Notes under the pieces: model-generated
What the model was told of the DNA's origin: nothing
What the model saw: the letters and a program-made list of their open reading frames with translations, nothing else
Databases searched by the model: none
Part shown: positions 40,635 to 48,607 of the stretch, one piece after another
Numbering within the stretch: the stretch's first letter is position 1
Layout of the letters: every line of letters starts with the position of its first letter
Translations under genes and position numbers: made by a program
DNA from: an uncultured Lachnospiraceae bacterium
GTDB lineage: Bacteria; Bacillota; Clostridia; Lachnospirales; Lachnospiraceae
Direction of reading: 5' to 3'
Length of the DNA stretch: 64,000 bases
Assembly: GCA_947173495.1 (NCBI GenBank)
Contig: CAMWFQ010000011.1
Span: forward strand, 1 to 64,000

Positions 40635-42260
40635 ATGCAGACAATCGTGATAGTTGATGACGAGTATTATTTTCGGCAGGCAATCAAACGGTACTTATCC
40701 GAGTGGGAGGACGAGTACCGGTTTATAGGAGAGACCAGAAACGGGAAGGAAGGGTTGGAGCTGATCCGGCAGCTGCAGCCGGATATTGTGCTGATGGACA
40801 TCAATATGCCTGTTATGAGCGGTCTGGACGTGGTACAGGCTCTGCTTAACAGAGATGCCGGGGAAAAGCTGCAGAGTAAAATTATTCTTCTGACAGGATA
40901 CGGTGAGTTTGAGTACGCGCAGAAGGCAATCCGCCTGGGCGTATTCGACTACCTGCTAAAGCCCATTGACAAGCAACAGTTAAAAAAGTGCCTGGATCAG
41001 GCTGTATCTCAAATCAAATCGGAGCGGCAGCACAGCGCCCGGCATATGGAGCTGGAAATCAGGCAGTATATCGCAACGCCCATGGTAAAAGAGCATTTTG
41101 TGAACAAAGCCTTTACCGCGGGAAACGAAGCAGACTGGGCGGAAATGGAGAGGATGGCCGGAGAAATCCTGAATTTGCGGGAACAGTCCGGCTGGCAGGT
41201 CTTTATTGTGGATGTATATCTGGGGAACGTGGAGCATGAGGAGGAGAAGGGGCTGTCCTTTTACTATTTTATCATTTCCAATATTTTGACGGAATTGCTC
41301 GAAAGAAAGGAAATCCAGTGCCTGACCAGTGTAAGGAATGACAGTCTGTATGCGGTCGTCAGCGGCAGGCTTTCAGCCCCGGATCTGGAAAAAGCAGTTC
41401 TGGAGATACAGAAAGGCTTTCTGAATTTTATACAGCAGAAGGCTCCCCTCTCACTCCTGATCAGTTCAGGGTCTGCGAAGGAAAATCTGAGGGAGATCGG
41501 TTCTGCAGTACAGGAGGCAAATCTGGTGCAGAAATTTATGCTTATGTACCGGAAAAAAGGGATTTATAACCGTTCCCATCTGAATCTCAATGATACGAAG
41601 CTGAGTGATTTTTTTGGTAACCGTTCCTCACAGTTTATTTTGTATATACGTACGGATAATGTACCGGCCATGGAAGCGTTGGTGAAGGAAATCTTTTCGG
41701 AGATGAAGAAAAATGAAGTCCGGCCCGAGATTGTTTTCAGAAGAGCCGGAGACATGGTCTCCTGTGCCTTTGATGTGCTTCAGATCAAAGACGGGGGAGG
41801 AACAGAGGACAATACCATTGTTCCCATGCTTCCGCCTGAATTCACAACGGGATCTATTGATCAGATTCAGACGGAGGTTTTACGTTATATTAAGGATATC
41901 ATGCAGATGATCAGGGAGAGGAAGGCGAGAAAAAAATTATCATTGTCGGCGAATGTAGCATGCTATATCGAGGAAAACTATTATCGCTATGATCTTTCGC
42001 TTCTGGAACTCTCCACTGTATTCGGAGTAAGTAAGACGATACTCTGCCAGCAGTTTAAGGAGGCGGCAGGGATGACCATCGGAGAATATATGCTGCAGAC
42101 ACGTATGAGCAGGGCCAAAAGGATGCTGGACGAAGGGTATTATAATGTGACATTTGTTGCCGAGAAGTGCGGGTATGAGGATGCAGGGTATTTCAGTAAA
42201 TGTTTCAAGAAATATTTTGGCGTTTCGCCCAGGGATTATTGTGAGGCGAGGGGTGGGTGA
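40635..42260 (+). CDS. YesN-type response regulator with AraC DNA-binding domain
   Basis: A 541-residue regulator. N-terminal receiver with Asp55 in IVLMDINMPVMSG, a long middle domain, and a C-terminal AraC-type double helix-turn-helix (from about residue 435; SLLELSTVFGVSKTILCQQFK and NVTFVAEKCGYEDAGYFSKCFKKYFGVSP). It starts 9 bp after the kinase stop codon with AAGGAGAA upstream. It probably activates the GH51/importer operon when the kinase detects the sugar. Confidence 0.9.
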   Translation: MQTIVIVDDEYYFRQAIKRYLSEWEDEYRFIGETRNGKEGLELIRQLQPDIVLMDINMPVMSGLDVVQALLNRDAGEKLQSKIILLTGYGEFEYAQKAIRLGVFDYLLKPIDKQQLKKCLDQAVSQIKSERQHSARHMELEIRQYIATPMVKEHFVNKAFTAGNEADWAEMERMAGEILNLREQSGWQVFIVDVYLGNVEHEEEKGLSFYYFIISNILTELLERKEIQCLTSVRNDSLYAVVSGRLSAPDLEKAVLEIQKGFLNFIQQKAPLSLLISSGSAKENLREIGSAVQEANLVQKFMLMYRKKGIYNRSHLNLNDTKLSDFFGNRSSQFILYIRTDNVPAMEALVKEIFSEMKKNEVRPEIVFRRAGDMVSCAFDVLQIKDGGGTEDNTIVPMLPPEFTTGSIDQIQTEVLRYIKDIMQMIRERKARKKLSLSANVACYIEENYYRYDLSLLELSTVFGVSKTILCQQFKEAAGMTIGEYMLQTRMSRAKRMLDEGYYNVTFVAEKCGYEDAGYFSKCFKKYFGVSPRDYCEARGG

Positions 42261-42290
42261 TTGGAGGATATTGGAAATTGAACACATATA

Positions 42291-42319
42291 TTGACAAATA
42301 TCAAAAAAGAGAATATATT
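42291..42319 (+). promoter_or_regulatory. Strong promoter of the LacI/importer/GH127 operon
   Basis: TTGACA at 42291-42296, a 17-bp spacer and TATATT at 42314-42319. The first LacI-type operator begins about 22 bp downstream of the -10, so it would block early transcription. Confidence 0.75.
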
Positions 42320-42341
42320 GTTTATATAGTGTTTTATTGCA

Positions 42342-42361
42342 AAATTGAATCGATTCAATTT
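42342..42361. promoter_or_regulatory. LacI-type operator 1
   Basis: A perfect 20-bp palindrome, AAATTGAATCGATTCAATTT. The central CG and length fit LacI/GalR operators. It is repeated at 42436-42453 and lies just upstream of a LacI-family gene. Confidence 0.85.
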
Positions 42362-42435
42362 ATTGAATACGGTAAAAATAGAGAAAATTTAACAGGTTCA
42401 TACGGGTGAAAGGAAGCATTTGTTTTTTACTCGAA

Positions 42436-42453
42436 AATTGAATCGATTCAATT
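42436..42453. promoter_or_regulatory. LacI-type operator 2
   Basis: An 18-bp palindrome, AATTGAATCGATTCAATT, identical to the core of operator 1. Centres are 93 bp apart, about nine helical turns, which would suit looping by a tetramer or independent dimers. Confidence 0.85.
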
Positions 42454-42495
42454 GCTGTCTGCAGTAATACATGTACGAGGAAAGGAGGAAATCAT

Positions 42496-43512
42496 GTGTT
42501 CACCATAAGTGATATTGCACATGAAGCGGGGGTATCCAGAGCGACTGTATCCAATGTGATCAATAACAAGGATTGTGTCAAGGATGAAACCCGTGAAAAA
42601 GTACTGCAGGTGATACAGGCGCATCATTATCTGCCGAATGCCATGGCCCGTAATCTGAAAAGCAGCAGGACCAATATGATCGGAGTAATCACAGAGGATA
42701 TAACCAGCTTTATAACGCCGCAGATCGTAGATGGTATCGATGCGTGGTGTGAGGAGCATGATATTTTTATGCTGGTTCAGAATCTGCGAGTCTACCAGAA
42801 ATATGCCTATAATCTTGAAAATTATCTGACCAGCAGGGAATCTCTGCAGCGCATTGCAGATCTGCTTGTTGCCCATCAGGTAAATGGGATCATATATATA
42901 GGGGATCAGTACAGAGATGTATCAGATATCATTCCGAAAATCCAGATTCCGCTGCTTTGCGTACAGTGTTATGCGGAAGGGACTCCGGCCATTGCAATTG
43001 ACAACGAAGAAGCCGCCTATCAGATGACAAAGTACATCCTGGAAAAAGGGCATACAGAAATAGGTGTTTTAACCGGTATTTTGGAGTCCAGTGAAATGCG
43101 TATGAAAGGTGTAATACGCGCATTGGAGGAAAGGGGACTGAAGCTGAATCCGCAATGGATTTTTCAGGGAGAATGGACCTATCAATCGGGTGTACATGCT
43201 GCTGAAAAATTATTGAAGCTTACCAGTCTGCCAACCGCTGTTTTTGCATTCAGCGATACTATGGCAGCAGGGCTGATCTCGGCTGTTCAGGAAGCCGGCG
43301 ATCAGCGTTTGAAGGGAATCTCTGTTGCGGGATTCGATAATTACATAGCGGAATACTGTACTCCCAGGCTTACTACGGTAGCGGCCCCCTTTCAGGAGCT
43401 TGGCTATGAATCTGCGAAAATGCTGGAAGGAAAGATAGGCGGAGATGAATCGGTGATGCGGCGTTATATGCCCTGCAAACTGGTAATACGGGACAGCGTA
43501 AACCCAAAATAA
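42496..43512 (+). CDS. LacI-family transcriptional regulator
   Basis: A 338-residue repressor. N-terminal helix-turn-helix TISDIAHEAGVSRATVSNVIN and hinge helix MARNLKSSRTNMIGV, then a periplasmic-binding-type ligand domain to the C-terminus. It most likely binds the two palindromes just upstream and controls the importer and GH127 genes behind it in response to an arabinose-type sugar. The GTG at 42496 follows AAAGGAGG; the ATG at 42494 is in another frame and stops at once. Confidence 0.92.
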   Translation: MFTISDIAHEAGVSRATVSNVINNKDCVKDETREKVLQVIQAHHYLPNAMARNLKSSRTNMIGVITEDITSFITPQIVDGIDAWCEEHDIFMLVQNLRVYQKYAYNLENYLTSRESLQRIADLLVAHQVNGIIYIGDQYRDVSDIIPKIQIPLLCVQCYAEGTPAIAIDNEEAAYQMTKYILEKGHTEIGVLTGILESSEMRMKGVIRALEERGLKLNPQWIFQGEWTYQSGVHAAEKLLKLTSLPTAVFAFSDTMAAGLISAVQEAGDQRLKGISVAGFDNYIAEYCTPRLTTVAAPFQELGYESAKMLEGKIGGDESVMRRYMPCKLVIRDSVNPK

Positions 43513-43528
43513 AAGGAGAGGAAAATTT

Positions 43529-44869
43529 ATGAGAAAAAAGTTTAAAAAAATTGCAAGTATGTTAATGGCGTTGTCTCTGGTTATGGCAATGCTGACAGGA
43601 TGCGGCGGCAGCTCAAATGAGACAGGAGAAGTGCCGGCTGCACAGGAGTCCTCAGATGCCGCAGATACGGCGGAGAGCACAGATTCCGGAGAGAGCGAAG
43701 CGTCAGGCGGCGACAGAATCGTGGTAACCATGAGTATGTGGGATGCGATCAACGAGGAATATAACTTTGTAAAAGCTTTTAATGAAAGCCAGGATGAAAT
43801 TGAGCTTCAGATCATGGCGATACCTGACAGCTATTCAGAAAAAATAAATGCAATGATTGTATCCGATACAGCGCCTGATATCATACTGGCATGGGAATGT
43901 GATATTCTGAGGTTTATTGAAGATGGTATCGTCATTCCACTGGATGATTACATGCAAAGCAGCCCGCTCTCGGGAGATGAACTGGTTCCGGCTGTTAAAA
44001 GCTTTACGGAGATGACAGGCGGTGCTTATGGTCTGCCGTGGTGCTATGCAGGAGAGTGTATCTTTTATAACAAAGATATGTTTGACGCTGCCAAGGTTCC
44101 GTATCCGACCAATGACTGGACGATAGAGGACTTTAAGAGCGCAGCGGAGAGTCTGACGATTGTGGAAGGCGATGAGGTGGTGCAGTATGGACTGGCTGAA
44201 TTTGAAGGAGCTAATCCATGGTATTCTTTCATCGGTTCCTTTGGCGATGAAATAGTGGACAGTGAGGGTAATTTACAGCTTGGCGACGGAACCAGAGAAG
44301 CATTGAGCTTTTTCAAGGATCTGACAGACAGGAATGTAATGTCAAAGCCGACTATGGCGTCAGGAAGCTCAGGAGCTGCGGATCTCTTTGCAGCTGGTAA
44401 GGCAGCCATGAGAGCGACAGGAACATGGAATGCATCTGTATACAGAGACATTGACAGCTTTAACTGGGACATTGCACCGCTGCCTTCAGCCGGACAGCCG
44501 TATAACTCCATGCATACAGGATTATTCACGATTACTAAGAACAGCAAAAATCCGGATGCTGCATGGGAGGTAATCAATTATCTGCTGGGGGATGAAGGTC
44601 AGGAACTGATCGGTAAGGCGTACAGTAATATGTCGGCCCGTGTTTCGATCAATGAAAAGGGTTACTTTAAGACTGTCGGGGAAAAAGGTCCCTCTAACAT
44701 GGAGGCCTATGATGCCATTAGCAGCACTGTAAAAATCGGATATGTTCTTCTGAATTCCGGACTGGCAAATGATGTGGGGCAAAAATTCAATGCAGTCATG
44801 TCTGGACAGCTGACAATCGATGAATGTATGGAGCAGAGCAAACAATTATCGGATGAATTGAATTCATAG
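43529..44869 (+). CDS. ABC sugar importer substrate-binding lipoprotein (second system)
   Basis: A 446-residue family-1 binding protein with signal peptide and lipobox MLTGC (lipidated Cys about 25), a Ser/Glu-rich linker, and a binding domain starting DRIVVTMSMWD. It feeds the two permeases downstream. It follows the LacI gene by 16 bp with AAAAGGAGAGG. The GH127 genes in the same operon suggest a beta-L-arabinofuranoside oligosaccharide as cargo; the ATPase is not encoded here. Confidence 0.9.
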   Translation: MRKKFKKIASMLMALSLVMAMLTGCGGSSNETGEVPAAQESSDAADTAESTDSGESEASGGDRIVVTMSMWDAINEEYNFVKAFNESQDEIELQIMAIPDSYSEKINAMIVSDTAPDIILAWECDILRFIEDGIVIPLDDYMQSSPLSGDELVPAVKSFTEMTGGAYGLPWCYAGECIFYNKDMFDAAKVPYPTNDWTIEDFKSAAESLTIVEGDEVVQYGLAEFEGANPWYSFIGSFGDEIVDSEGNLQLGDGTREALSFFKDLTDRNVMSKPTMASGSSGAADLFAAGKAAMRATGTWNASVYRDIDSFNWDIAPLPSAGQPYNSMHTGLFTITKNSKNPDAAWEVINYLLGDEGQELIGKAYSNMSARVSINEKGYFKTVGEKGPSNMEAYDAISSTVKIGYVLLNSGLANDVGQKFNAVMSGQLTIDECMEQSKQLSDELNS

Positions 44870-44891
44870 AGAAGGTTCGATAAGAGAAGAG

Positions 44892-44920
44892 TATACAGAC
44901 GGCATTTGGCCGTCTGTATA
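44892..44920 (+). terminator. Intercistronic hairpin between binding protein and permease (second system)
   Basis: TATACAGACGGC (44892-44903) and its complement (44909-44920), 5-nt loop, followed by TTTATAGG. As in the first importer, it sits between binding-protein and permease genes and probably lowers permease expression or protects the upstream mRNA. Confidence 0.65.
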
Positions 44921-44939
44921 TTTATAGGAGGAATTAATC

Positions 44940-45836
44940 ATGAAGAAAAGAAAAAAGAAATTTGATATTGTACCCTATCTTTTTCTTTCGCCATGGATCA
45001 TTGGATTTATTGCCTTTTCCGGAGTTCCGATACTGGCATCATTTGCGTTGTCGCTTACTTCATGGAACATGAGCGGCAAAATGAAGTTTGTGGGTTTGAG
45101 CAATTTTAAATCAATTTTTCAGAGTGGCTCTACTTTTTGGGGCAGTTTGCGGGTAACCTTGATTTTTACGGTTTTCAGTGTCCTTCTGACGATTTTCTGG
45201 TCGCTTCTGATGGCCACTGTATTGAATTCCCGGATCTATTTCAAAAAAATGTTTCAGTTTTTCTTTTTCCTGTGTGCGGTTCTCCCAACTGTTGCACTGG
45301 GATTTGCATTCCAATTGATGCTTAATTCAGAAATCGGAATCATCAATTACTGGTTAAAGGCTTTTCTGGGGATAAGCAGTCCGCCCAACTGGCTTACAGA
45401 ACGCAGCTGGTCGTTGGTTACCGTCATCATTTTTACGGTATTTACTTACGGAACAGGACAGATGATGCTGGTATTCAGCTCTGCACTGAAAGAAGTTCCC
45501 CGGGATTTATATGAGTCAGCCAGCCTTGACGGTGCAAACGGATTTCAGAGGTATATCCACATAACGCTGCCGGCGATCTCACCTATTTTACTTTTTAATA
45601 TGGTTGTTGCAGGAATCAATTCTCTGAACGGAGCTTTCTCATCCATTTATCCGGTGACGGGAGGCGGACCGGATGGCGCCACGAGGGTTTTAAGCCTGCA
45701 GATTTATGAATCCGCTTTTAAAAAATATAAGATGGGAATCGCATCCTCTCAGGCAATCGTTTTGTTTGTGATTGCACTGATCATTTCACTGGTGCAGTTT
45801 GTCATGTCCAAAAAATGGGTTCATTATGAGAATTAG
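44940..45836 (+). CDS. ABC sugar importer permease (second system, MalF/UgpA type)
   Basis: A 298-residue six-helix permease; EAA loop in PRDLYESASLDGANGFQRYIHITLP. It is the first channel half and starts 70 bp after the binding protein, with GGAGGAATT upstream. It resembles the LacF/UgpA group of oligosaccharide importers. Confidence 0.9.
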   Translation: MKKRKKKFDIVPYLFLSPWIIGFIAFSGVPILASFALSLTSWNMSGKMKFVGLSNFKSIFQSGSTFWGSLRVTLIFTVFSVLLTIFWSLLMATVLNSRIYFKKMFQFFFFLCAVLPTVALGFAFQLMLNSEIGIINYWLKAFLGISSPPNWLTERSWSLVTVIIFTVFTYGTGQMMLVFSSALKEVPRDLYESASLDGANGFQRYIHITLPAISPILLFNMVVAGINSLNGAFSSIYPVTGGGPDGATRVLSLQIYESAFKKYKMGIASSQAIVLFVIALIISLVQFVMSKKWVHYEN

Positions 45837-45850
45837 CGAGGAGGACAGCT

Positions 45851-46684
45851 ATGAAAAGAATGATACTGAAAGTTCTGGGAACATTATTTGCGGCTCTGAT
45901 TGCTGTCATTATGTTTCTTCCTGTGCTGATCATTATCGGGAGCTCGGTAAAATCACTTCCGGATATCAGCTCTTATCCGCCTAAAATATTTCCGGAGAAC
46001 TTTCATTTTGATAATTTTGTGACGGTGTTGAATACCGGCAATATCCTTTTGTATTTCCGAAATACGCTGATATTAATCGTTGGAAATGTGGTCGGGACAC
46101 TATTTTCAAGCGCGTTGGTAGCCTATCCTCTGGCAAGAATGAATTTCAGAGGAAAAAATTTTATTTTTGCTCTGATCCTGGCCACAATGATGGTTCCTGC
46201 TACGACTACGATTATACCGCAGTTTGTTATGTTTTCTAAGATAGGGTGGGTGGATACGCTTCTGCCGCTGGTAGTGCCGGCCTTTTTTGCCTATCCCTAT
46301 AATGTGTTCCTGTTCCGTCAGTTTTTTATGACAATTCCCATGGGACTGGATGAGGCAGCAAGAATAGACGGATGCAATCGCTTCCAGATCTTTACCCATA
46401 TACTGGTTCCACTATCCAAGCCGATTTTTATTACCATAGGAGTTATGTGCATGGTCAGCTGGTGGAATGAACTGTTTTCTCCTCTGATCTATATCAATTC
46501 AGACGAGCTCAAGCCGCTGACAGTAGGTGCTTTAAGTGTGTTCAAAGCACATTTTCAGTTTGTAACAATGTGGAATCTGCAGATGGCACTGGCATTGATC
46601 ATGATTATTCCGCCCATATTGCTGTATCTGTTTGCACAGGAATATTTGGTAGAAGGAATTAAAACAGCGGGAATAAAAGGATAA
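45851..46684 (+). CDS. ABC sugar importer permease (second system, MalG/UgpE type)
   Basis: A 277-residue six-helix permease with the EAA loop PMGLDEAARIDGCNRFQIFTHILVP and the usual C-terminus EYLVEGIKTAGIKG. It pairs with the previous gene (14 bp upstream, ribosome site GAGGAGGA). It completes the importer; the GH127 genes begin 18 bp later in the same direction. Confidence 0.9.
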   Translation: MKRMILKVLGTLFAALIAVIMFLPVLIIIGSSVKSLPDISSYPPKIFPENFHFDNFVTVLNTGNILLYFRNTLILIVGNVVGTLFSSALVAYPLARMNFRGKNFIFALILATMMVPATTTIIPQFVMFSKIGWVDTLLPLVVPAFFAYPYNVFLFRQFFMTIPMGLDEAARIDGCNRFQIFTHILVPLSKPIFITIGVMCMVSWWNELFSPLIYINSDELKPLTVGALSVFKAHFQFVTMWNLQMALALIMIIPPILLYLFAQEYLVEGIKTAGIKG

Positions 46685-46702
46685 CAGATAAAAGAGGAAA
46701 AA

Positions 46703-48607
46703 GTGGAAAACATGGATTTTGTGAAGTGGAAGGATGTCACGATTACCGGCGGATTCTGGAAGGATGTGTGCGAGGTAAACCGGAACCAGACAATTCCTCA
46801 TATATACCGTATGTTTCAGGAAAATGGTTATCTGGATGCTTATCAGCTGAACTGGTATCCGGGGAAAAAGGTTCCTCACGCATTCTGGGACAGCGAGGTG
46901 GCTAAATGGATAGAAGCGGTCTGTTATGAACTGGGGAACCGGAAGGATGATGCGCTCAGAAGAATGCTGGATGAGACAGTCGGACTTTGTAGGATGGCAC
47001 AGGAAGAGGATGGATATCTGACCATACACTTCCAGAGCGTGGAACCTGAACTGCGCTGGCGGAATCTGCGGGATTCCCACGAAATGTATACGGCAGGACA
47101 TTACATAGAAGCCGGGGTCGCGTATGCTCAGTCCGGACTGGGAGAGGAACTGCTAAAGATGGCAGTTCAGATAGCGGAGCATGTGTGGAAAAGGTATGGA
47201 GGCCAAAAGCAAAAGCCCTGGAAATACGGAGGGCATCCGGAATTAGAGTATGCGCTGATGCGTTTATACCACTGCACGGGGGACGAACGGTGGAAAGAAT
47301 TTGCAGGAGAGCTGATCGCGATGAGAGGAGATCCGCCGCTGTATTTCCCCATAGAAGAAAAAGAGCGAAAACGGGATCATCTGTGCAGCAAACTGGAAAA
47401 CGGAAACGGGGACGGAGAGGAGAATTATTTTCATAACGATTATTCCTTTTACCAGTCCCGGAAACCTGTGAGGGAGATGGATCAGGCAGTTGGCCATGCA
47501 GTGTGTCTGGTCTATCTGATGGCGGGAGCAGCCGCATATGCAAGAGAAGAGACGGGAGGCGGACTGCAGAAGGCCTGCAGCAGAGTGGCGGAAAATCTGA
47601 TTCATAAAAGAATGTATCTTACAGGAGGGATCGGCAGTTCTGCAGATAATGAAGGTTTTACGGAGGATTATGATCTTCCGGACAGTCAGGCTTATGCGGA
47701 AACCTGCGCGGCAATAGGGTGCGTGAGATTTTTCAGGGAACTGTTTTGTCTGGATCGGGATGATATTCTGCTGGATGCGTCAGAAAGAATCATGTATAAT
47801 GCAATTCTGTCAGGGGTTGCGTTGGATGGCAGGTCATTTAACTATACAAATCCACTTGCCTCTGACGGAACACATCACAGGCAGGAATGGTTTTCCTGTG
47901 CATGCTGTCCGCCGAATGCAGCCCGATTTATTTCGGCAGCGGGCGGAAATGTTTTTGCATGGAAAAGGGGACAGGCAGGGGCGGATCTGATCGTATGTAA
48001 TTATATATCCTGCAGACTGGAGGAGGAAAAAAGCGGTATTTATCTGGAAATGCATACTGATTATCCCTGGGATGGGAAGATACGGATATCTGTACAGGAT
48101 GCAAGGGATACCTGCCGGCTTGTTCTGAGAATACCGGGATGGTGCACAGGATGGGAGCTGAGCATCTCATCCTGTCGGGGACAGAAAGAGAAGCAGCGGG
48201 GAGAAAAAACAGAGAAACCTGTGCCGGTTCTGCTGGAAAAAGGGATGGAAATTACACTGACTCTTCAAATGGAGGCAGAAATAGTGACAGCGCCTGAACA
48301 GGTAAAGGAATGCCGGGGAAAAGGAGCAATTATACGCGGACCGTTGGTCTACTGTATGGAATATCTGGATACAGGAATCCTGCCGGAAAAAATAAGTCTG
48401 ATTCCGGAGGCAAAATGGGTACCGGAGAAGACAAGACTTGCAGGACGGGAGATCGTTGTTCTGAAGGGGAAGGTCCATGATGGGAAAAAGCAGGTTCCGG
48501 TAAAAGCGATTCCATATTTTTGCTGGGATAACCGGGGAAGGACCCCTATGGCTGTATGGCATTACATATATAAAAAAGGAGAGTTGGAAAATGCTGAAAA
48601 ATTATGA
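46703..48607 (+). CDS. GH127 beta-L-arabinofuranosidase (first of two)
   Basis: A 634-residue enzyme of the DUF1680/GH127 family, an (alpha/alpha)6 barrel that removes beta-L-arabinofuranose. The zinc-site residues recognised in Bifidobacterium longum HypBA1 are present: Glu333 and Cys335 in YAETC, and Cys401-Cys402 in CACCPPN, where the latter Cys pair holds the nucleophile. No signal peptide. The GTG start at 46703 has AGAGG five bases upstream; an ATG at 46712 is possible. The start of the next gene overlaps its end by 17 bp. Confidence 0.9.
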   Translation: MENMDFVKWKDVTITGGFWKDVCEVNRNQTIPHIYRMFQENGYLDAYQLNWYPGKKVPHAFWDSEVAKWIEAVCYELGNRKDDALRRMLDETVGLCRMAQEEDGYLTIHFQSVEPELRWRNLRDSHEMYTAGHYIEAGVAYAQSGLGEELLKMAVQIAEHVWKRYGGQKQKPWKYGGHPELEYALMRLYHCTGDERWKEFAGELIAMRGDPPLYFPIEEKERKRDHLCSKLENGNGDGEENYFHNDYSFYQSRKPVREMDQAVGHAVCLVYLMAGAAAYAREETGGGLQKACSRVAENLIHKRMYLTGGIGSSADNEGFTEDYDLPDSQAYAETCAAIGCVRFFRELFCLDRDDILLDASERIMYNAILSGVALDGRSFNYTNPLASDGTHHRQEWFSCACCPPNAARFISAAGGNVFAWKRGQAGADLIVCNYISCRLEEEKSGIYLEMHTDYPWDGKIRISVQDARDTCRLVLRIPGWCTGWELSISSCRGQKEKQRGEKTEKPVPVLLEKGMEITLTLQMEAEIVTAPEQVKECRGKGAIIRGPLVYCMEYLDTGILPEKISLIPEAKWVPEKTRLAGREIVVLKGKVHDGKKQVPVKAIPYFCWDNRGRTPMAVWHYIYKKGELENAEKL

